Source: Ignavibacteriota bacterium
Lineage (GTDB): Bacteria > Bacteroidota > Ignavibacteria > Tepidaquicellales > OLB5
DNA length: 64,000 bases
Direction of reading: 5' to 3'
Assembly (NCBI GenBank): GCA_003820375.1
Contig: RPQH01000012.1
Coordinates: forward strand, 1 to 64,000
Shown here: piece by piece, positions 42,544-52,214 of the stretch
Numbering within the stretch: the stretch's first letter is position 1
Layout: each line of letters begins with the position of its first letter
Position numbers and translations under genes: made by a program
The notes under the pieces: model-generated
Databases searched by the model: none
The model's input: the letters and a program-made list of their open reading frames with translations, nothing else
What the model was told of the DNA's origin: nothing

Positions 42544-44235
42544 ATGAATACAATAAAATATTTAATCATCGCGTTGGTTTTATTTAATTTATCGGTTTAC
42601 ACACAGATTACTGATAAAACAGATAAAACAAATACTCAGTCACAAAATTTTAACTACCAAACACCCAGAATTGATGTATCCAATATGGATATACTCAGGC
42701 AATTAGAACCATCGACAAGTTATATGCCCATAAATGAACAAATTATGGAGGGTCCTGTAAATGTAAATAAATACATTGTAGGTCCAAATGATGTGTTTTC
42801 TCTGGGAATTTGGGGAGTATTAAACCAGGCAATACCTTTAACTGTTTCTCCTGAAGGCTCCTTAATTATACCTTCTGTGGGAGAGATAAATGTTGCCGGT
42901 TCTACACTTGCTGAGGCAAAAGAGAAAGTAATTTCCAAAGTAAGAGGAAGATATATCTCCGGCGAGGTAACTTTAACACTTATAAGCCCAAGAAAATTTA
43001 TTGTTACTGTTTCAGGAGTAGGGCAGGGGAAATACCAAATGTCTGCAGTGATGCGTGCTAGCGGCTTAATGAATTATATTATGTCCGATAGTATAAGTCT
43101 TATGAAATCAGGTACATCTCCGGGTGAAAGAGGAAGATTCAGTGTTAGAAATACTACCATAACCCGAAAAAATGGACAGAGGGTCAGGATAGACCTCCAC
43201 AAATATTTTGCGACTCAGGATGAAAAATATAACCCATTTTTATTAGAGGGAGATATTATTAATATTCCCAAATACGATGTAGATGCTGTATTCCTTGTCG
43301 TAGATGGTGCAGTTCAGTTTCCGGGAATGTTTGAATATGTTGAAGGAGATGATTTAGAGACTGCGTTGCAGTTGGTTAGAGGTGCTACAACTGCTGCTAA
43401 CATGGATAGTATTTTGATTTCAAGACTGGATGCGACTGCAAATAAGATGACTAACATATATGTAAATTATGAAAGAGACAAACATATGCCGTTACAGATA
43501 AATGACAGGGTGTATGTTATGGCTATAGATGAGATAAGAAGGGATTTCAAGATATTTATTTGGGGAGAAATTTTAAGACCGGGACCATATCCAATTTCAG
43601 AACATTCAACAAAAATAAGTGAAATTATTAGTATGGCCGGCGGTCTTAAACCTACAGCTTATTTACCTATTAGTGAATTATATAGAAAAATTGATACTAT
43701 GACTTTTGGAAGTAAAAATAGAGACTCCACGGAAAATCTTTTTACTCAAAGATTAAATGATGTAATATCCAATAAAGATGAGAAAGAATATTTTGAGTTA
43801 GAAACTAAAACTAAAATCGGCAGAGTTAATATTGATTTCGAGAAATTAATGCAAGGTGATAAAAGCCAGGATATAGATGTAAGGCCCGGTGACATAATCT
43901 TCATAGGAGAAAATAAAAAACAAGTATACGTATATGGGCAGGTAAATAAGCCGGGATACGTTCCTTTTAAAGATGGAGCAGACGTTACCTATTATGTTAG
44001 TAATGCAGGCGGGTATGGTGAAAGAGCAGATGAGGATGAAGTGAGAGTAATTAAATTTAAATCACGTGAATGGATAGACCCGGATGATACTAAGATTGAA
44101 TCAAATGATTTCATATACATACCCAAATTAATAAAAAGAGATTTTGCATATGATATTGATCTTATAGCGAAAGTATCATCAGTTATAGCAACAATATTAA
44201 CATTAACATTATTAGTAATTCAATCACAAAAATAA
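42544..44235 (+). CDS. Wza-like polysaccharide export protein (SLBB)
   Basis: 563 aa outer-membrane polysaccharide export protein. Signal peptide MNTIKYLIIALVLFNLSVYTQ without a lipobox cysteine. Poly-export domain about 75-150 (GPNDVFSLGIWGVLNQAIPLTVSPEG), then several SLBB-type beta-grasp repeats (VDGAVQFPGMFEYVEGDD, IWGEILRPGPYPI, VYGQVNKPGYVPFKDG). The chain ends with a hydrophobic C-terminal helix (VSSVIATILTLTLLVI). Longer than E. coli Wza and with its own terminal helix instead of a lipid anchor. The next gene, a Wzz-like protein, starts 6 bases after its stop. Confidence 0.9.
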   Translation: MNTIKYLIIALVLFNLSVYTQITDKTDKTNTQSQNFNYQTPRIDVSNMDILRQLEPSTSYMPINEQIMEGPVNVNKYIVGPNDVFSLGIWGVLNQAIPLTVSPEGSLIIPSVGEINVAGSTLAEAKEKVISKVRGRYISGEVTLTLISPRKFIVTVSGVGQGKYQMSAVMRASGLMNYIMSDSISLMKSGTSPGERGRFSVRNTTITRKNGQRVRIDLHKYFATQDEKYNPFLLEGDIINIPKYDVDAVFLVVDGAVQFPGMFEYVEGDDLETALQLVRGATTAANMDSILISRLDATANKMTNIYVNYERDKHMPLQINDRVYVMAIDEIRRDFKIFIWGEILRPGPYPISEHSTKISEIISMAGGLKPTAYLPISELYRKIDTMTFGSKNRDSTENLFTQRLNDVISNKDEKEYFELETKTKIGRVNIDFEKLMQGDKSQDIDVRPGDIIFIGENKKQVYVYGQVNKPGYVPFKDGADVTYYVSNAGGYGERADEDEVRVIKFKSREWIDPDDTKIESNDFIYIPKLIKRDFAYDIDLIAKVSSVIATILTLTLLVIQSQK

Positions 44236-44241
44236 ATAAAA

Positions 44242-45432
44242 TTGGAAAAGAATAAAGAAGAGCTTATCTCTATAAATGCCAATAAAGGAATGACAGTACT
44301 TGATATTGTCCTGATATTTTTAAAAAATAAAAAGAGAATATTTATAATTTCTGGTATCATTTGCATAATATCAATAATAATGTACTTTTTTGTATTTGAT
44401 CTGATATATTATTCTTCTGCATCTGTAAAAAGCAGTTCAAAAGGTTCGGGTCTTTTAGGAGCACTTGATGGTGGACTTGCAGATGTAAGCGGCCTTGATG
44501 ATTTAGGAATAGGCGGAGGAGGAAAATCCGCTAAAGAATTAGCTGCATATGAAGAAATTCTTACCAGCAGAAGATGTTTAGAAGAACTGGTTAATAAATT
44601 CCACCTCATGGAGCGAGATAAATATATGTTCATGGAAGATGCTATTAAAGATGTTAGAGATAATAAAATGATATTAAACCATGAAAAATTAGCCGGAATA
44701 TTATATGTTGGAGTATTTGATAAAGACCCCATTTTAGCTAAAGATATGGTTGAATTTTTACTGCAGGAACTTGATAAAATAAATATTGACCTGAATGTTT
44801 TGAATGCTAAGAACAACAGGGAATTTATTGAAAAAAGGTACTTTCAATCAAGAGATGATTTGAAAAACTGGGAAGATTCATTAAAGCAATTCCAAATGAT
44901 TTATGGAGTATCTCCGGATCTTCAGATTAAAGCTGCTGCACAATCCCAGTTCACGCTCGAAGCTGAGCTAAAAACTGAGGAAGTAAAACTTGATGTTTTA
45001 AGAAAAATATTAAGCTCTGACCAACCTGAAGTTAAAACACAAGAAGCAAAAATCAACTCTATTAGAAATAAAGTAGCAGAAATTAGAAATTCAACTGATT
45101 TAAATGATTTATTAAGATTGGGCAATTCACCTGTTATTCTTATGAGTTTTTTAAGATATCAGCGTGAAGTTGAAATACAAGGCAAGATAGTTTCATTTTT
45201 ATTACCTCTGTATGAACAAGCTAAGATTGAAGAAAAAAGAGAAACTCCGACTATATTAGTATTGGACAAACCATATGTTTCAGAAAGAAAAGCCAAGCCA
45301 AAAAGATTAACTATGGTCCTGTTATTAACTGGTCTGGGATTCTTCTTTGGGTTATCTTTTTATGTAGTAAAAACAAAATGGCTGGAATGGAAAAAAGCCA
45401 ATTATTACTTACTGAGTAATAAGCAGAAGTAG
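44242..45432 (+). CDS. Wzz-like chain-length/co-polymerase protein
   Basis: 396 aa inner-membrane polysaccharide co-polymerase, TTG start. Two membrane helices (about 32-54 and 355-380) flank a large periplasmic helical domain. The periplasmic start has a Gly-rich stretch around residues 70-95 (KGSGLLGALDGGLADV), unusual in length; a long helical part follows. No C-terminal tyrosine-kinase domain is present, so export control must lie elsewhere or be absent. It sits between the Wza-like and Wzy-like genes, the standard order for a Wzy-dependent system. Confidence 0.88.
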   Translation: MEKNKEELISINANKGMTVLDIVLIFLKNKKRIFIISGIICIISIIMYFFVFDLIYYSSASVKSSSKGSGLLGALDGGLADVSGLDDLGIGGGGKSAKELAAYEEILTSRRCLEELVNKFHLMERDKYMFMEDAIKDVRDNKMILNHEKLAGILYVGVFDKDPILAKDMVEFLLQELDKINIDLNVLNAKNNREFIEKRYFQSRDDLKNWEDSLKQFQMIYGVSPDLQIKAAAQSQFTLEAELKTEEVKLDVLRKILSSDQPEVKTQEAKINSIRNKVAEIRNSTDLNDLLRLGNSPVILMSFLRYQREVEIQGKIVSFLLPLYEQAKIEEKRETPTILVLDKPYVSERKAKPKRLTMVLLLTGLGFFFGLSFYVVKTKWLEWKKANYYLLSNKQK

Positions 45433-46689
45433 ATGAATTATAACAGTAAAACAATATATTGGCTTTCAATATCAATAGTTTTCTTTATGCTTTACTTTAG
45501 ATCCTGGTTCCCGGGAGCTAAAGTAATGTGGGGAAAAGAATATTATCTTATTTTATTTATTTGTTTATGTGTAATAATAATTAATTTTAATATAAATAAA
45601 TTTGTTAATTTTTCTTTCTCTGCAAAAACTTTTGAAGTAAAGATTATTTATCTGTTGTTTTTTATACTTTGTATTTCAGTATTTGTATATAATACTCAGG
45701 AAATAACGAAAGCAGAATACCTGTCAGCTACAATCGGTTATTTAACTTATTTTTTCCTTTTTTTTGTTTTAATACCTCAATTTTTCGAAAGTAATCCAAA
45801 TTATTTTGAAAAATTTGTTAAATTCATATCGAATTTAGGTTTCTTTACAGCAGTATTTGGGTTATTTACAATGAATGCCTGGGAGGGTGTTACGGCAAAT
45901 GTTGTTGTTGCATACATTACTCATCCGAACAATACTTCCATCATTTTTACCATGACATCAATATTTACCGTTTATTATTATTATGCAAAAAAAGATGAAT
46001 TTTCTGTTTATAGTAAAATATTTTATATTTCATCTATAATTGTTCAGTTAATTGCACAATTATTCACTTATACAAGAGCCGGGTATATTGCAACATTTGT
46101 CGCATTATTATTCTTTATTGTAATAGCAAAAGGGAAAAAATCGCTAACATTAGTACCTATATTGCTTGTAATAGTACCTGTTTGGGGGGTAGCTTTTTTT
46201 ACCACAAAAGGTTTTTCATCATTTATAAGCCGGTTTTATTTACTAATACCCTTCTATAACATGATTATGGAAAAGAAAACTAATTTTCTTTGGGGTTTTG
46301 GTATTACCGAATCGCACAAATTATATAGGATAAACCTGTTAAATTTTAACGCAAACGAAGTTAAAATTGTTGACCCCCACAATTCATATGCTTCATTAAT
46401 ATTAATGTTCGGAATAATTTTTACCGCAGTATTGCTATTATTCATTTTTATATTATTATTTAAAAATACAGTTAAAGCATTACGGTCAAAAAACCAAAAC
46501 GAACGGTTGTATTTTACTTTTTTAGTAACATTTATTATGTCACTGATGATCCAGGGAATGTTTGATTCCGAGGTAATTAAACCTTTGTATTTTTCAATGC
46601 AGTTCTTCCTGATTTTTTGCGGGCTGATGTATTTAAATACAAAAAAATATTTCGAATACAGAAAAATTATTATACATAATAATGAATAA
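45433..46689 (+). CDS. O-antigen/EPS polymerase or ligase (Wzy/WaaL-like)
   Basis: 418 aa inner-membrane protein with roughly 11-12 helices, ATG start directly after the Wzz-like stop. Between two late helices a long periplasmic loop includes DPHNSYASLILMFG, the His-Asn motif of the Wzy_C/O-antigen ligase family. A clear aromatic-rich N-terminal half and short charged tail. Role: joins lipid-linked repeat units in the periplasm, with the Wzz-like protein setting the length. Polymerase versus ligase cannot be told apart by motif alone; the location next to wzz favours polymerase. Confidence 0.85.
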   Translation: MNYNSKTIYWLSISIVFFMLYFRSWFPGAKVMWGKEYYLILFICLCVIIINFNINKFVNFSFSAKTFEVKIIYLLFFILCISVFVYNTQEITKAEYLSATIGYLTYFFLFFVLIPQFFESNPNYFEKFVKFISNLGFFTAVFGLFTMNAWEGVTANVVVAYITHPNNTSIIFTMTSIFTVYYYYAKKDEFSVYSKIFYISSIIVQLIAQLFTYTRAGYIATFVALLFFIVIAKGKKSLTLVPILLVIVPVWGVAFFTTKGFSSFISRFYLLIPFYNMIMEKKTNFLWGFGITESHKLYRINLLNFNANEVKIVDPHNSYASLILMFGIIFTAVLLLFIFILLFKNTVKALRSKNQNERLYFTFLVTFIMSLMIQGMFDSEVIKPLYFSMQFFLIFCGLMYLNTKKYFEYRKIIIHNNE

Positions 46690-46706
46690 TATAATACAGA
46701 AATATT

Positions 46707-47627
46707 TTGAATAAATTAATTTCAGTTGTCTTAAGTACTTTTAATGAAAGTAAATATATCAATGAAACATTAAAAAGCATTTTGGAACAAACATATGATA
46801 ATTTTGAAATTGTAATTATTGATGATGGTTCCACAGATAATACAATAGAAATAATACAAAAGTATAATAATACAGGAAAAATCAGGCTTTATAGTCAAAT
46901 CCATTCTGGTAATGTCGGAAAAAATTTAAATGAAGCTATAAAATTATCTAAAGGAGAAGTTGTAGCTATTATGGGTGCAGATGATTTGTGGGAAAGTAAT
47001 AAACTTAAATCACAAATGACATATTTGAATAAATATAAATGTGTCTGTTCAAACGCTGTAGTTATAAATGAAAATGGAGAAAAAATTTCTGATCAGTTTT
47101 ATTATTCTCTTAGTAAAACTACTGAGTTAAATCTACTCATGCTTCTTAGCAATAATGAAGTGATTTCATCAAGCGTATTAGCATTTAAGTCTCAAATCAT
47201 TGAATGTGGGGGTTTTGACGAAGAATATGGTAACAAAGCAGAAGATTATTTTCTATGGCTAAATGTGGTAAAAAGATATACTATTTTGTATGTTCATGAT
47301 TTTCTTGTTAGATATAGAAAACATGACAAGAACTTATCTTCAAAGAGTATTAAAGATAAGGAAGATCTATTTTTAAGAGCAATTAGTATTCGAAAAAAGT
47401 ATTTGAATGGAAATAGTTCTATTTCTACATCTGCAAAAGAGGGAATTGTTAGAGAGTATTCAAGATTAATTAATATGTACAGAAATTTACATGATTATCA
47501 AAAAGCTGCAAAATATTGCAAGTCCGGAATAAAATACATCCACAATAAATATTCATTTAAGTATTTTAAATATTTATGTTTTTTATTTATTTCTGAAATA
47601 TATTTATTATTAAAGGGGAAAGAATAA
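46707..47627 (+). CDS. GT2 family glycosyltransferase
   Basis: 306 aa GT-A-fold transferase, cytoplasmic, acting on a nucleotide sugar. TTG start. The N-terminal block VVLSTFNESKYINETLKSI, then IIDDGSTDNTIEI, and the metal-site-like GADDLW near 93 are GT2 signatures; the acceptor side includes CGGFDEEYGNKAEDYFLW, with the ED pair as the likely catalytic base. The last 60 or so residues are helical and end in a hydrophobic LFISEIYLLL. Donor sugar unknown. The stop is directly followed by the Wzx frame. Confidence 0.88.
   Translation: MNKLISVVLSTFNESKYINETLKSILEQTYDNFEIVIIDDGSTDNTIEIIQKYNNTGKIRLYSQIHSGNVGKNLNEAIKLSKGEVVAIMGADDLWESNKLKSQMTYLNKYKCVCSNAVVINENGEKISDQFYYSLSKTTELNLLMLLSNNEVISSSVLAFKSQIIECGGFDEEYGNKAEDYFLWLNVVKRYTILYVHDFLVRYRKHDKNLSSKSIKDKEDLFLRAISIRKKYLNGNSSISTSAKEGIVREYSRLINMYRNLHDYQKAAKYCKSGIKYIHNKYSFKYFKYLCFLFISEIYLLLKGKE
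47612..47620 (+). promoter_or_regulatory. ribosome binding site for Wzx (supports ATT start)
   Basis: AAAGGGGAA ends 8 bases before ATT 47628 and lies inside the end of the preceding gene. It is a good Shine-Dalgarno match at correct spacing for a start at 47628, but not for ATG 47757. Confidence 0.6.
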
Positions 47628-49076
47628 ATTAAAGATATAATTAAATCATTTTCTAAACTTTCTGTTTCTTCTTCTCTTAGTGTCATTACATCAGTTGTTA
47701 GAATTAAGATCTTAGCAGTTTTATTAGGACCAACTGGCTTAGGTTTACTTTCACAAATGATGAACTTATCAACACTCATAACGGCTGTATTTCCAATCGG
47801 AGCAATAGGACTTACAACGTATGTTTCTAAATTAAAAAATTCTCAAGTTCCAAAGATAAATTATATATTAAAATATTTTATTAGATTAAATATTATAGGT
47901 GTTTTTGTTGTAATAATAATATTAATATTTTTCTCCGAGAAACTATCAACAATTCTTCTAGGTGCCGGTGATTATCAAATTTATATTTTATTGTTTCTAA
48001 TATCCCTTCCCTTGTCATTAATTTTTAGCTTTATTGATATTTATCTTCGTGGAATAAGGCAAATTAATAAGTATGTATTATTGATAAGTATTTCATCTCT
48101 AGTAAATTTATTTATTTATATACCATTAGTCATCTATTTCAAATTAACAGGTGCTATAATTGGATTAATTATTGCTCCTTTGATAAGTTGTGTAATAGGT
48201 TTTTTTATTTTAAAGAAAAATGCATTATACCCAAATTTTAAAGATGTTGAAGTAGCTGAGAAAAAAATTAAAGTTGATATTATTAAAATTGGACTCAGTT
48301 CTTCGATTATATTGTTAATTCAAAATCTTATATATCTATTTATTAGAACATCAATTATAAAATCACTTGGAGAATCTCAAGCAGGAATATTTCAATCAAT
48401 ATTTGCAATTTCAAATAACTACTTTTCAATATTTTTTTCTTTGATGGCAATATATAGTATTCCAAAAATTTCCGAGATGATTAAATCTGAAGATAAGATA
48501 AATGAAATTAATCAGACATTGAAATTTATGCTTATATTGTATACACCTATGATTTTAATATTTTATATCTTTAGATATTACATTATCATATTGCTCTATA
48601 GTGATTCATTTTTACCAGCTGAGTCATTATTGTTTTTTCAACTATTGGGAGATTTTTTTAAAGTGTTGGGTTGGGTATTTGGATTGTGGCTTATTCCAAG
48701 TATGAAAATTAAAGCTTGGTTTATATTTGATTTTATATTTTATACTATATTCTTTTGCGTATTTTATGTTTTATTTTATTTTTACTCTTTTGGCTTGAAA
48801 TCTGCACCTATTGCATATCTTATTGCATATATTATACACTTTGTTATAAATCTTATTTATATATTTTATTCATTACGATTCAAATTTAAAAGAGATTCTG
48901 CCAGGGTTGTAATAATTTCTACATTTGTAATTATAATAAATTTTTTTGTTTCTAGTATTTTTAAACAATATGGATATTATTTAATTTTTCCTTCTCTGGC
49001 TATTTGGGGATATTTTATTTTCGAAAAACATGATTTTGATAATATTAAAAAACTTTTATTTCGGAAAGATCAATAA
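47628..49076 (+). CDS. Wzx-like polysaccharide flippase, apparent ATT start
   Basis: 482 aa if started at ATT 47628; 439 aa from the first canonical start, ATG 47757. The 43 extra residues have no stop and read like a flippase N-terminus: KDIIKSFSKLSVSSSLSV, then RIKILAVLLGPTGLGLLSQ, the usual first helix and GPxGxGLLSQ loop of the MATE-like Wzx family. No ATG, GTG or TTG occurs in frame there. Some 12-14 helices in total; one internal Arg-rich loop. Role: moves lipid-linked repeat units to the periplasmic face. Base composition is very AT-rich. Confidence 0.82.
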   Translation: MKDIIKSFSKLSVSSSLSVITSVVRIKILAVLLGPTGLGLLSQMMNLSTLITAVFPIGAIGLTTYVSKLKNSQVPKINYILKYFIRLNIIGVFVVIIILIFFSEKLSTILLGAGDYQIYILLFLISLPLSLIFSFIDIYLRGIRQINKYVLLISISSLVNLFIYIPLVIYFKLTGAIIGLIIAPLISCVIGFFILKKNALYPNFKDVEVAEKKIKVDIIKIGLSSSIILLIQNLIYLFIRTSIIKSLGESQAGIFQSIFAISNNYFSIFFSLMAIYSIPKISEMIKSEDKINEINQTLKFMLILYTPMILIFYIFRYYIIILLYSDSFLPAESLLFFQLLGDFFKVLGWVFGLWLIPSMKIKAWFIFDFIFYTIFFCVFYVLFYFYSFGLKSAPIAYLIAYIIHFVINLIYIFYSLRFKFKRDSARVVIISTFVIIINFFVSSIFKQYGYYLIFPSLAIWGYFIFEKHDFDNIKKLLFRKDQ

Positions 49077-49198
49077 TATTATATTTAATATTATTCCAAT
49101 TTTTCATTATGATTCTTAAACCCTTGCAACTAATATTTTTACTAGTTAGTTTATCTGAAACAGGTTGATATTTTATTTTATAATTTTTTAAAATTTGA

Positions 49199-49858
49199 AT
49201 GCTTAAAATTTTTAGTTTGAGAAATTACAGATTATTTAAAGATGTGTATAAAAATAACTCATTTAAAGGAACAGTATCAGTTTCTGGTCCCGGCTCTGAT
49301 CTCAATCAAACAAAAATAATAAGGGGTGAAATACCTAAGATATTAAATGAGATTAAGGCTAAATCATTATTAGATATTCCATGTGGTGACTTTTTATGGA
49401 TGAATTTAATATACTTTAAAAATATACAATACATTGGTGGAGATATTGTAAAAGATTTAATAAAAAGGAATATTAATTTGTATGGTAATGCAAATAGAAA
49501 ATTCATTTCAATTGACTTAGTGAATGATGCTCTACCAAATTCTGATATTTTGCTTTGTAGAGATTGTTTAGTCCATCTGAGCTTTAAAGATATTTTTAAA
49601 GTTATTAATAATTTAAAAAACAGCAAAATTACTTATTTTTTAACTACTTCGTTTACAGATAGAAAAAATAATATTGATATCAAAACCGGTTTATGGCGGT
49701 CGTTAAACTTTCAATGGCGACCCTTAAATTTACTTTTACCACCTTTCAACTTCCCTAAACCAATTAAAATAATTAACGAACAATGTACGGAAAATGGAGG
49801 CAAATATTCCGATAAATGTTTAATTCTTTGGAGAGTGGATGATTTACCAGTTTATTAA
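49199..49858 (+). CDS. class I SAM-dependent methyltransferase
   Basis: 219 aa cytoplasmic protein. The SAM-binding motif I is SLLDIPCGDFLWM (about 56-68), motif II YIGGDIV after beta-strand 2, and DILLCRDCLVHLSF as the motif IV region. The rest matches small methyltransferases found in glycan clusters, possibly acting on a sugar or glycan end. The C-terminal third is Pro/Leu-rich (RPLNLLLPPFNFPKP). ATG start; AT-rich flanks of 122 and 240 bases isolate it from its neighbours, unlike the rest of the locus. Substrate unknown. Confidence 0.8.
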   Translation: MLKIFSLRNYRLFKDVYKNNSFKGTVSVSGPGSDLNQTKIIRGEIPKILNEIKAKSLLDIPCGDFLWMNLIYFKNIQYIGGDIVKDLIKRNINLYGNANRKFISIDLVNDALPNSDILLCRDCLVHLSFKDIFKVINNLKNSKITYFLTTSFTDRKNNIDIKTGLWRSLNFQWRPLNLLLPPFNFPKPIKIINEQCTENGGKYSDKCLILWRVDDLPVY

Positions 49859-50098
49859 TTTATATTTCCGCAAATAATTATAAAAAAAGTTAAAATATTA
49901 AAAAATTGGCATGTAAATCTATTCTAAAAGCTTTTTTTTGAAATCTATCTTTAAAAGATAATACCATAAACATTGTTTTAATGAAATATGAGCAAAAATT
50001 TTATATTTTTTGAATTTTAAGAAATCATAATATTTTTAATCTATTTACATATTATTAGAATTAAATCTTAATTTTAAAAACTAAACATTTAAAAATTT

Positions 50099-51223
50099 TT
50101 GGAAAATATAGTTTTAGTAACTCATTCTAGTGAAGCAACGGGCGGAGGTGAAGATGATTTTTTAAGATTAGTCAAATATCTTAGTAAGAGATACAATTTA
50201 TACTTAATAATACCTAATGGACCTCGAGCTCAATTATTATCCGAATATGCAGTTGATTATTTAATTACTCGATTCAATATTTTCCCTCTATCAAAAAGTA
50301 GTGTGAAAAGTTATATAAAATATATTTTAGTAAGTTTTTTAAGATCATATGATATACTGAAATTTCTAATTAAAAAAAAGAAAATTGTAATATCATATAT
50401 AAACTCATCTGTGTGTTTTTCGGATGTATTAATACTACGATTTTTTAGAATCCCTGTAATAATTTGCATAAAAGAAAATATCCAACCAGTTTGGATTAGA
50501 AAATTAATTTTTAAATGGATAAATTATTTTTCCTGTGCGATAATAGTTATTTCAAAATTTTTAAAAAATGTATATTTTGAGGACACGGGAAATAATAATG
50601 CATATATAGTATATCCATTAATTGAAGAAGAATTATATCGAAAAATTTATGACAATTTGAAAACATTTCGAAAAACTAAAGATGGAAAACTAGTTTTATT
50701 GAATATTGGAGTAATTTGCAATTACAAAGCTCAACACTTATTAATTGAAGCTATTAAAATGACAAATTTAGTTGATAAAGTTAAGCTTAAATTTATTGGT
50801 AGGGTAACAAGTCATAAATATTTTGATTATTTAAATAGTATTAAACATAACTGTGAAATAGAGTTTTTAGGAGAGCTAAAAAAAGAAGATACTATAAAAG
50901 AGATATACGATGCAAATTGTGTAATTATTACTTCTTTAAATGAAGGTTTTTCTATAACAGTAATAGAAAGTTTATTTTTTAATAAACCTGTTATAACCTC
51001 TAATGTCGGTATAGTGCCTGAAATAATAAAACACAAGGAAAATGGTCTTATATATAAAACTGGTGATTCAGGAGATTTAGCAGATAAAATTAACTTATTA
51101 TTTAATGATAATTCACTATTTAAGAAGATTTCGGAAAGTTCAAATAAATCTATTTTATCAAAATTCAATTTAGATTTAAGCTTAAAGAAATATGATGAAG
51201 TAATAAAATTATACAAAAAATAA
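50099..51223 (+). CDS. GT4 family glycosyltransferase
   Basis: 374 aa GT-B-fold retaining transferase, TTG start (MENIVLVTHSSEATGGGEDD). The N-terminal Gly-rich start of the acceptor domain is followed by a segment rich in Lys and Ile; the C-terminal donor domain starts at KLVLLNIGVICNYKAQHLLIEAI and holds the E-x7-E pattern in NEGFSITVIESLFFNKPVI. Full length for GT4. Very AT-rich codon use like the preceding genes. A 240-base non-coding stretch lies upstream, so it may have its own promoter. Donor sugar unknown. Confidence 0.88.
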   Translation: MENIVLVTHSSEATGGGEDDFLRLVKYLSKRYNLYLIIPNGPRAQLLSEYAVDYLITRFNIFPLSKSSVKSYIKYILVSFLRSYDILKFLIKKKKIVISYINSSVCFSDVLILRFFRIPVIICIKENIQPVWIRKLIFKWINYFSCAIIVISKFLKNVYFEDTGNNNAYIVYPLIEEELYRKIYDNLKTFRKTKDGKLVLLNIGVICNYKAQHLLIEAIKMTNLVDKVKLKFIGRVTSHKYFDYLNSIKHNCEIEFLGELKKEDTIKEIYDANCVIITSLNEGFSITVIESLFFNKPVITSNVGIVPEIIKHKENGLIYKTGDSGDLADKINLLFNDNSLFKKISESSNKSILSKFNLDLSLKKYDEVIKLYKK

Positions 51224-51255
51224 TTGCTTACAATTATGTTATTTTTATTAAATAA

Positions 51256-52158
51256 ATGAATAAAGAAATATCTATAATTGTAGTTAATTATAATTCATAT
51301 AAATATTTGCAGAAACTATTACCATTTATTGATTTGAAATTCAAGTTTCTTAATAAAGAAACTATTATTCTGGATAATAGCCAAGATAAAAATGATTTTA
51401 ATCAAATAAAAATTAATGATGAAACAAAAAATATTTTTTTAAATCAAAATTTAGGTTTTGCAAAAGCAAATAATATTGGAATTTCTTATTCTAACAGCGA
51501 ATACATACTATTCTTGAATCCAGATACGTTAACTACTGAAGACTTCGTAACGCCAATTATTTCTTTTATTAAAAAAAACCCCGAAGCAGCAGCATGTGCA
51601 CCTATGCTCGTATATGAAAATGGTGACTACCAGAATTCAAGCGGACCCCAAATGGGTTTTTGGTATGAGTTTATGGAAGCTTTTTTCTTAATTAGCTTAC
51701 ATAGAAAACTTTTTTATCTTTTTAAAGTTAAAAATAATATTAAACCGGTTAAAGTTGGATGGGTAAGTGCTGCATGTATGATAATAAAGAGGAATATTTT
51801 CGATAAGGTTGGTGGTTTTACTGAAGATTATTTTCTTAATTATGAAGATATAGATCTTTGTAAGAAAATATCAGATGAAGGATATATTAATTATTATTTC
51901 CCTGCCTTAAAGTGCATACATCTTGACCATAAAAGCTTTGATAAAAACTACGAATTACTTGTTTTAACCAGATATAAAAGCAGACTGATTTATTCTTCAA
52001 AACACTATAATATATTAACAAGACTTTCAGCAAGATTTATGCATATTATTAGCATATGTATTAGGTTGTTATTTGTAAATTTAACACATCGTGGCATTGA
52101 ACGCAGAAGCAGGGCAAAGGGCTATTGGAAAGCACTTGTTATGTATCTTGGTATTTAA
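51256..52158 (+). CDS. GT2 rhamnosyltransferase-like protein 1
   Basis: 300 aa GT2 transferase of the WbbL/rhamnosyltransferase type. Signatures: SIIVVNYNSYKYLQKLL, LDNSQDKNDF, NLGFAKANNIGI, FLNPDT (DxD-like), then VGWVSAACMIIKRNIFDKVGGF and LNYEDIDLC with the catalytic-base region. ATG start. It is similar in order of motifs to the genes at 52215 and 63210; the three are probably paralogues adding successive sugars. Donor unknown. Confidence 0.88.
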   Translation: MNKEISIIVVNYNSYKYLQKLLPFIDLKFKFLNKETIILDNSQDKNDFNQIKINDETKNIFLNQNLGFAKANNIGISYSNSEYILFLNPDTLTTEDFVTPIISFIKKNPEAAACAPMLVYENGDYQNSSGPQMGFWYEFMEAFFLISLHRKLFYLFKVKNNIKPVKVGWVSAACMIIKRNIFDKVGGFTEDYFLNYEDIDLCKKISDEGYINYYFPALKCIHLDHKSFDKNYELLVLTRYKSRLIYSSKHYNILTRLSARFMHIISICIRLLFVNLTHRGIERRSRAKGYWKALVMYLGI

Positions 52159-52214
52159 TAAGTCCCTAACTTTATCACTGTAATTTATTAAATTAATCGC
52201 AAAATTACGTTCTT

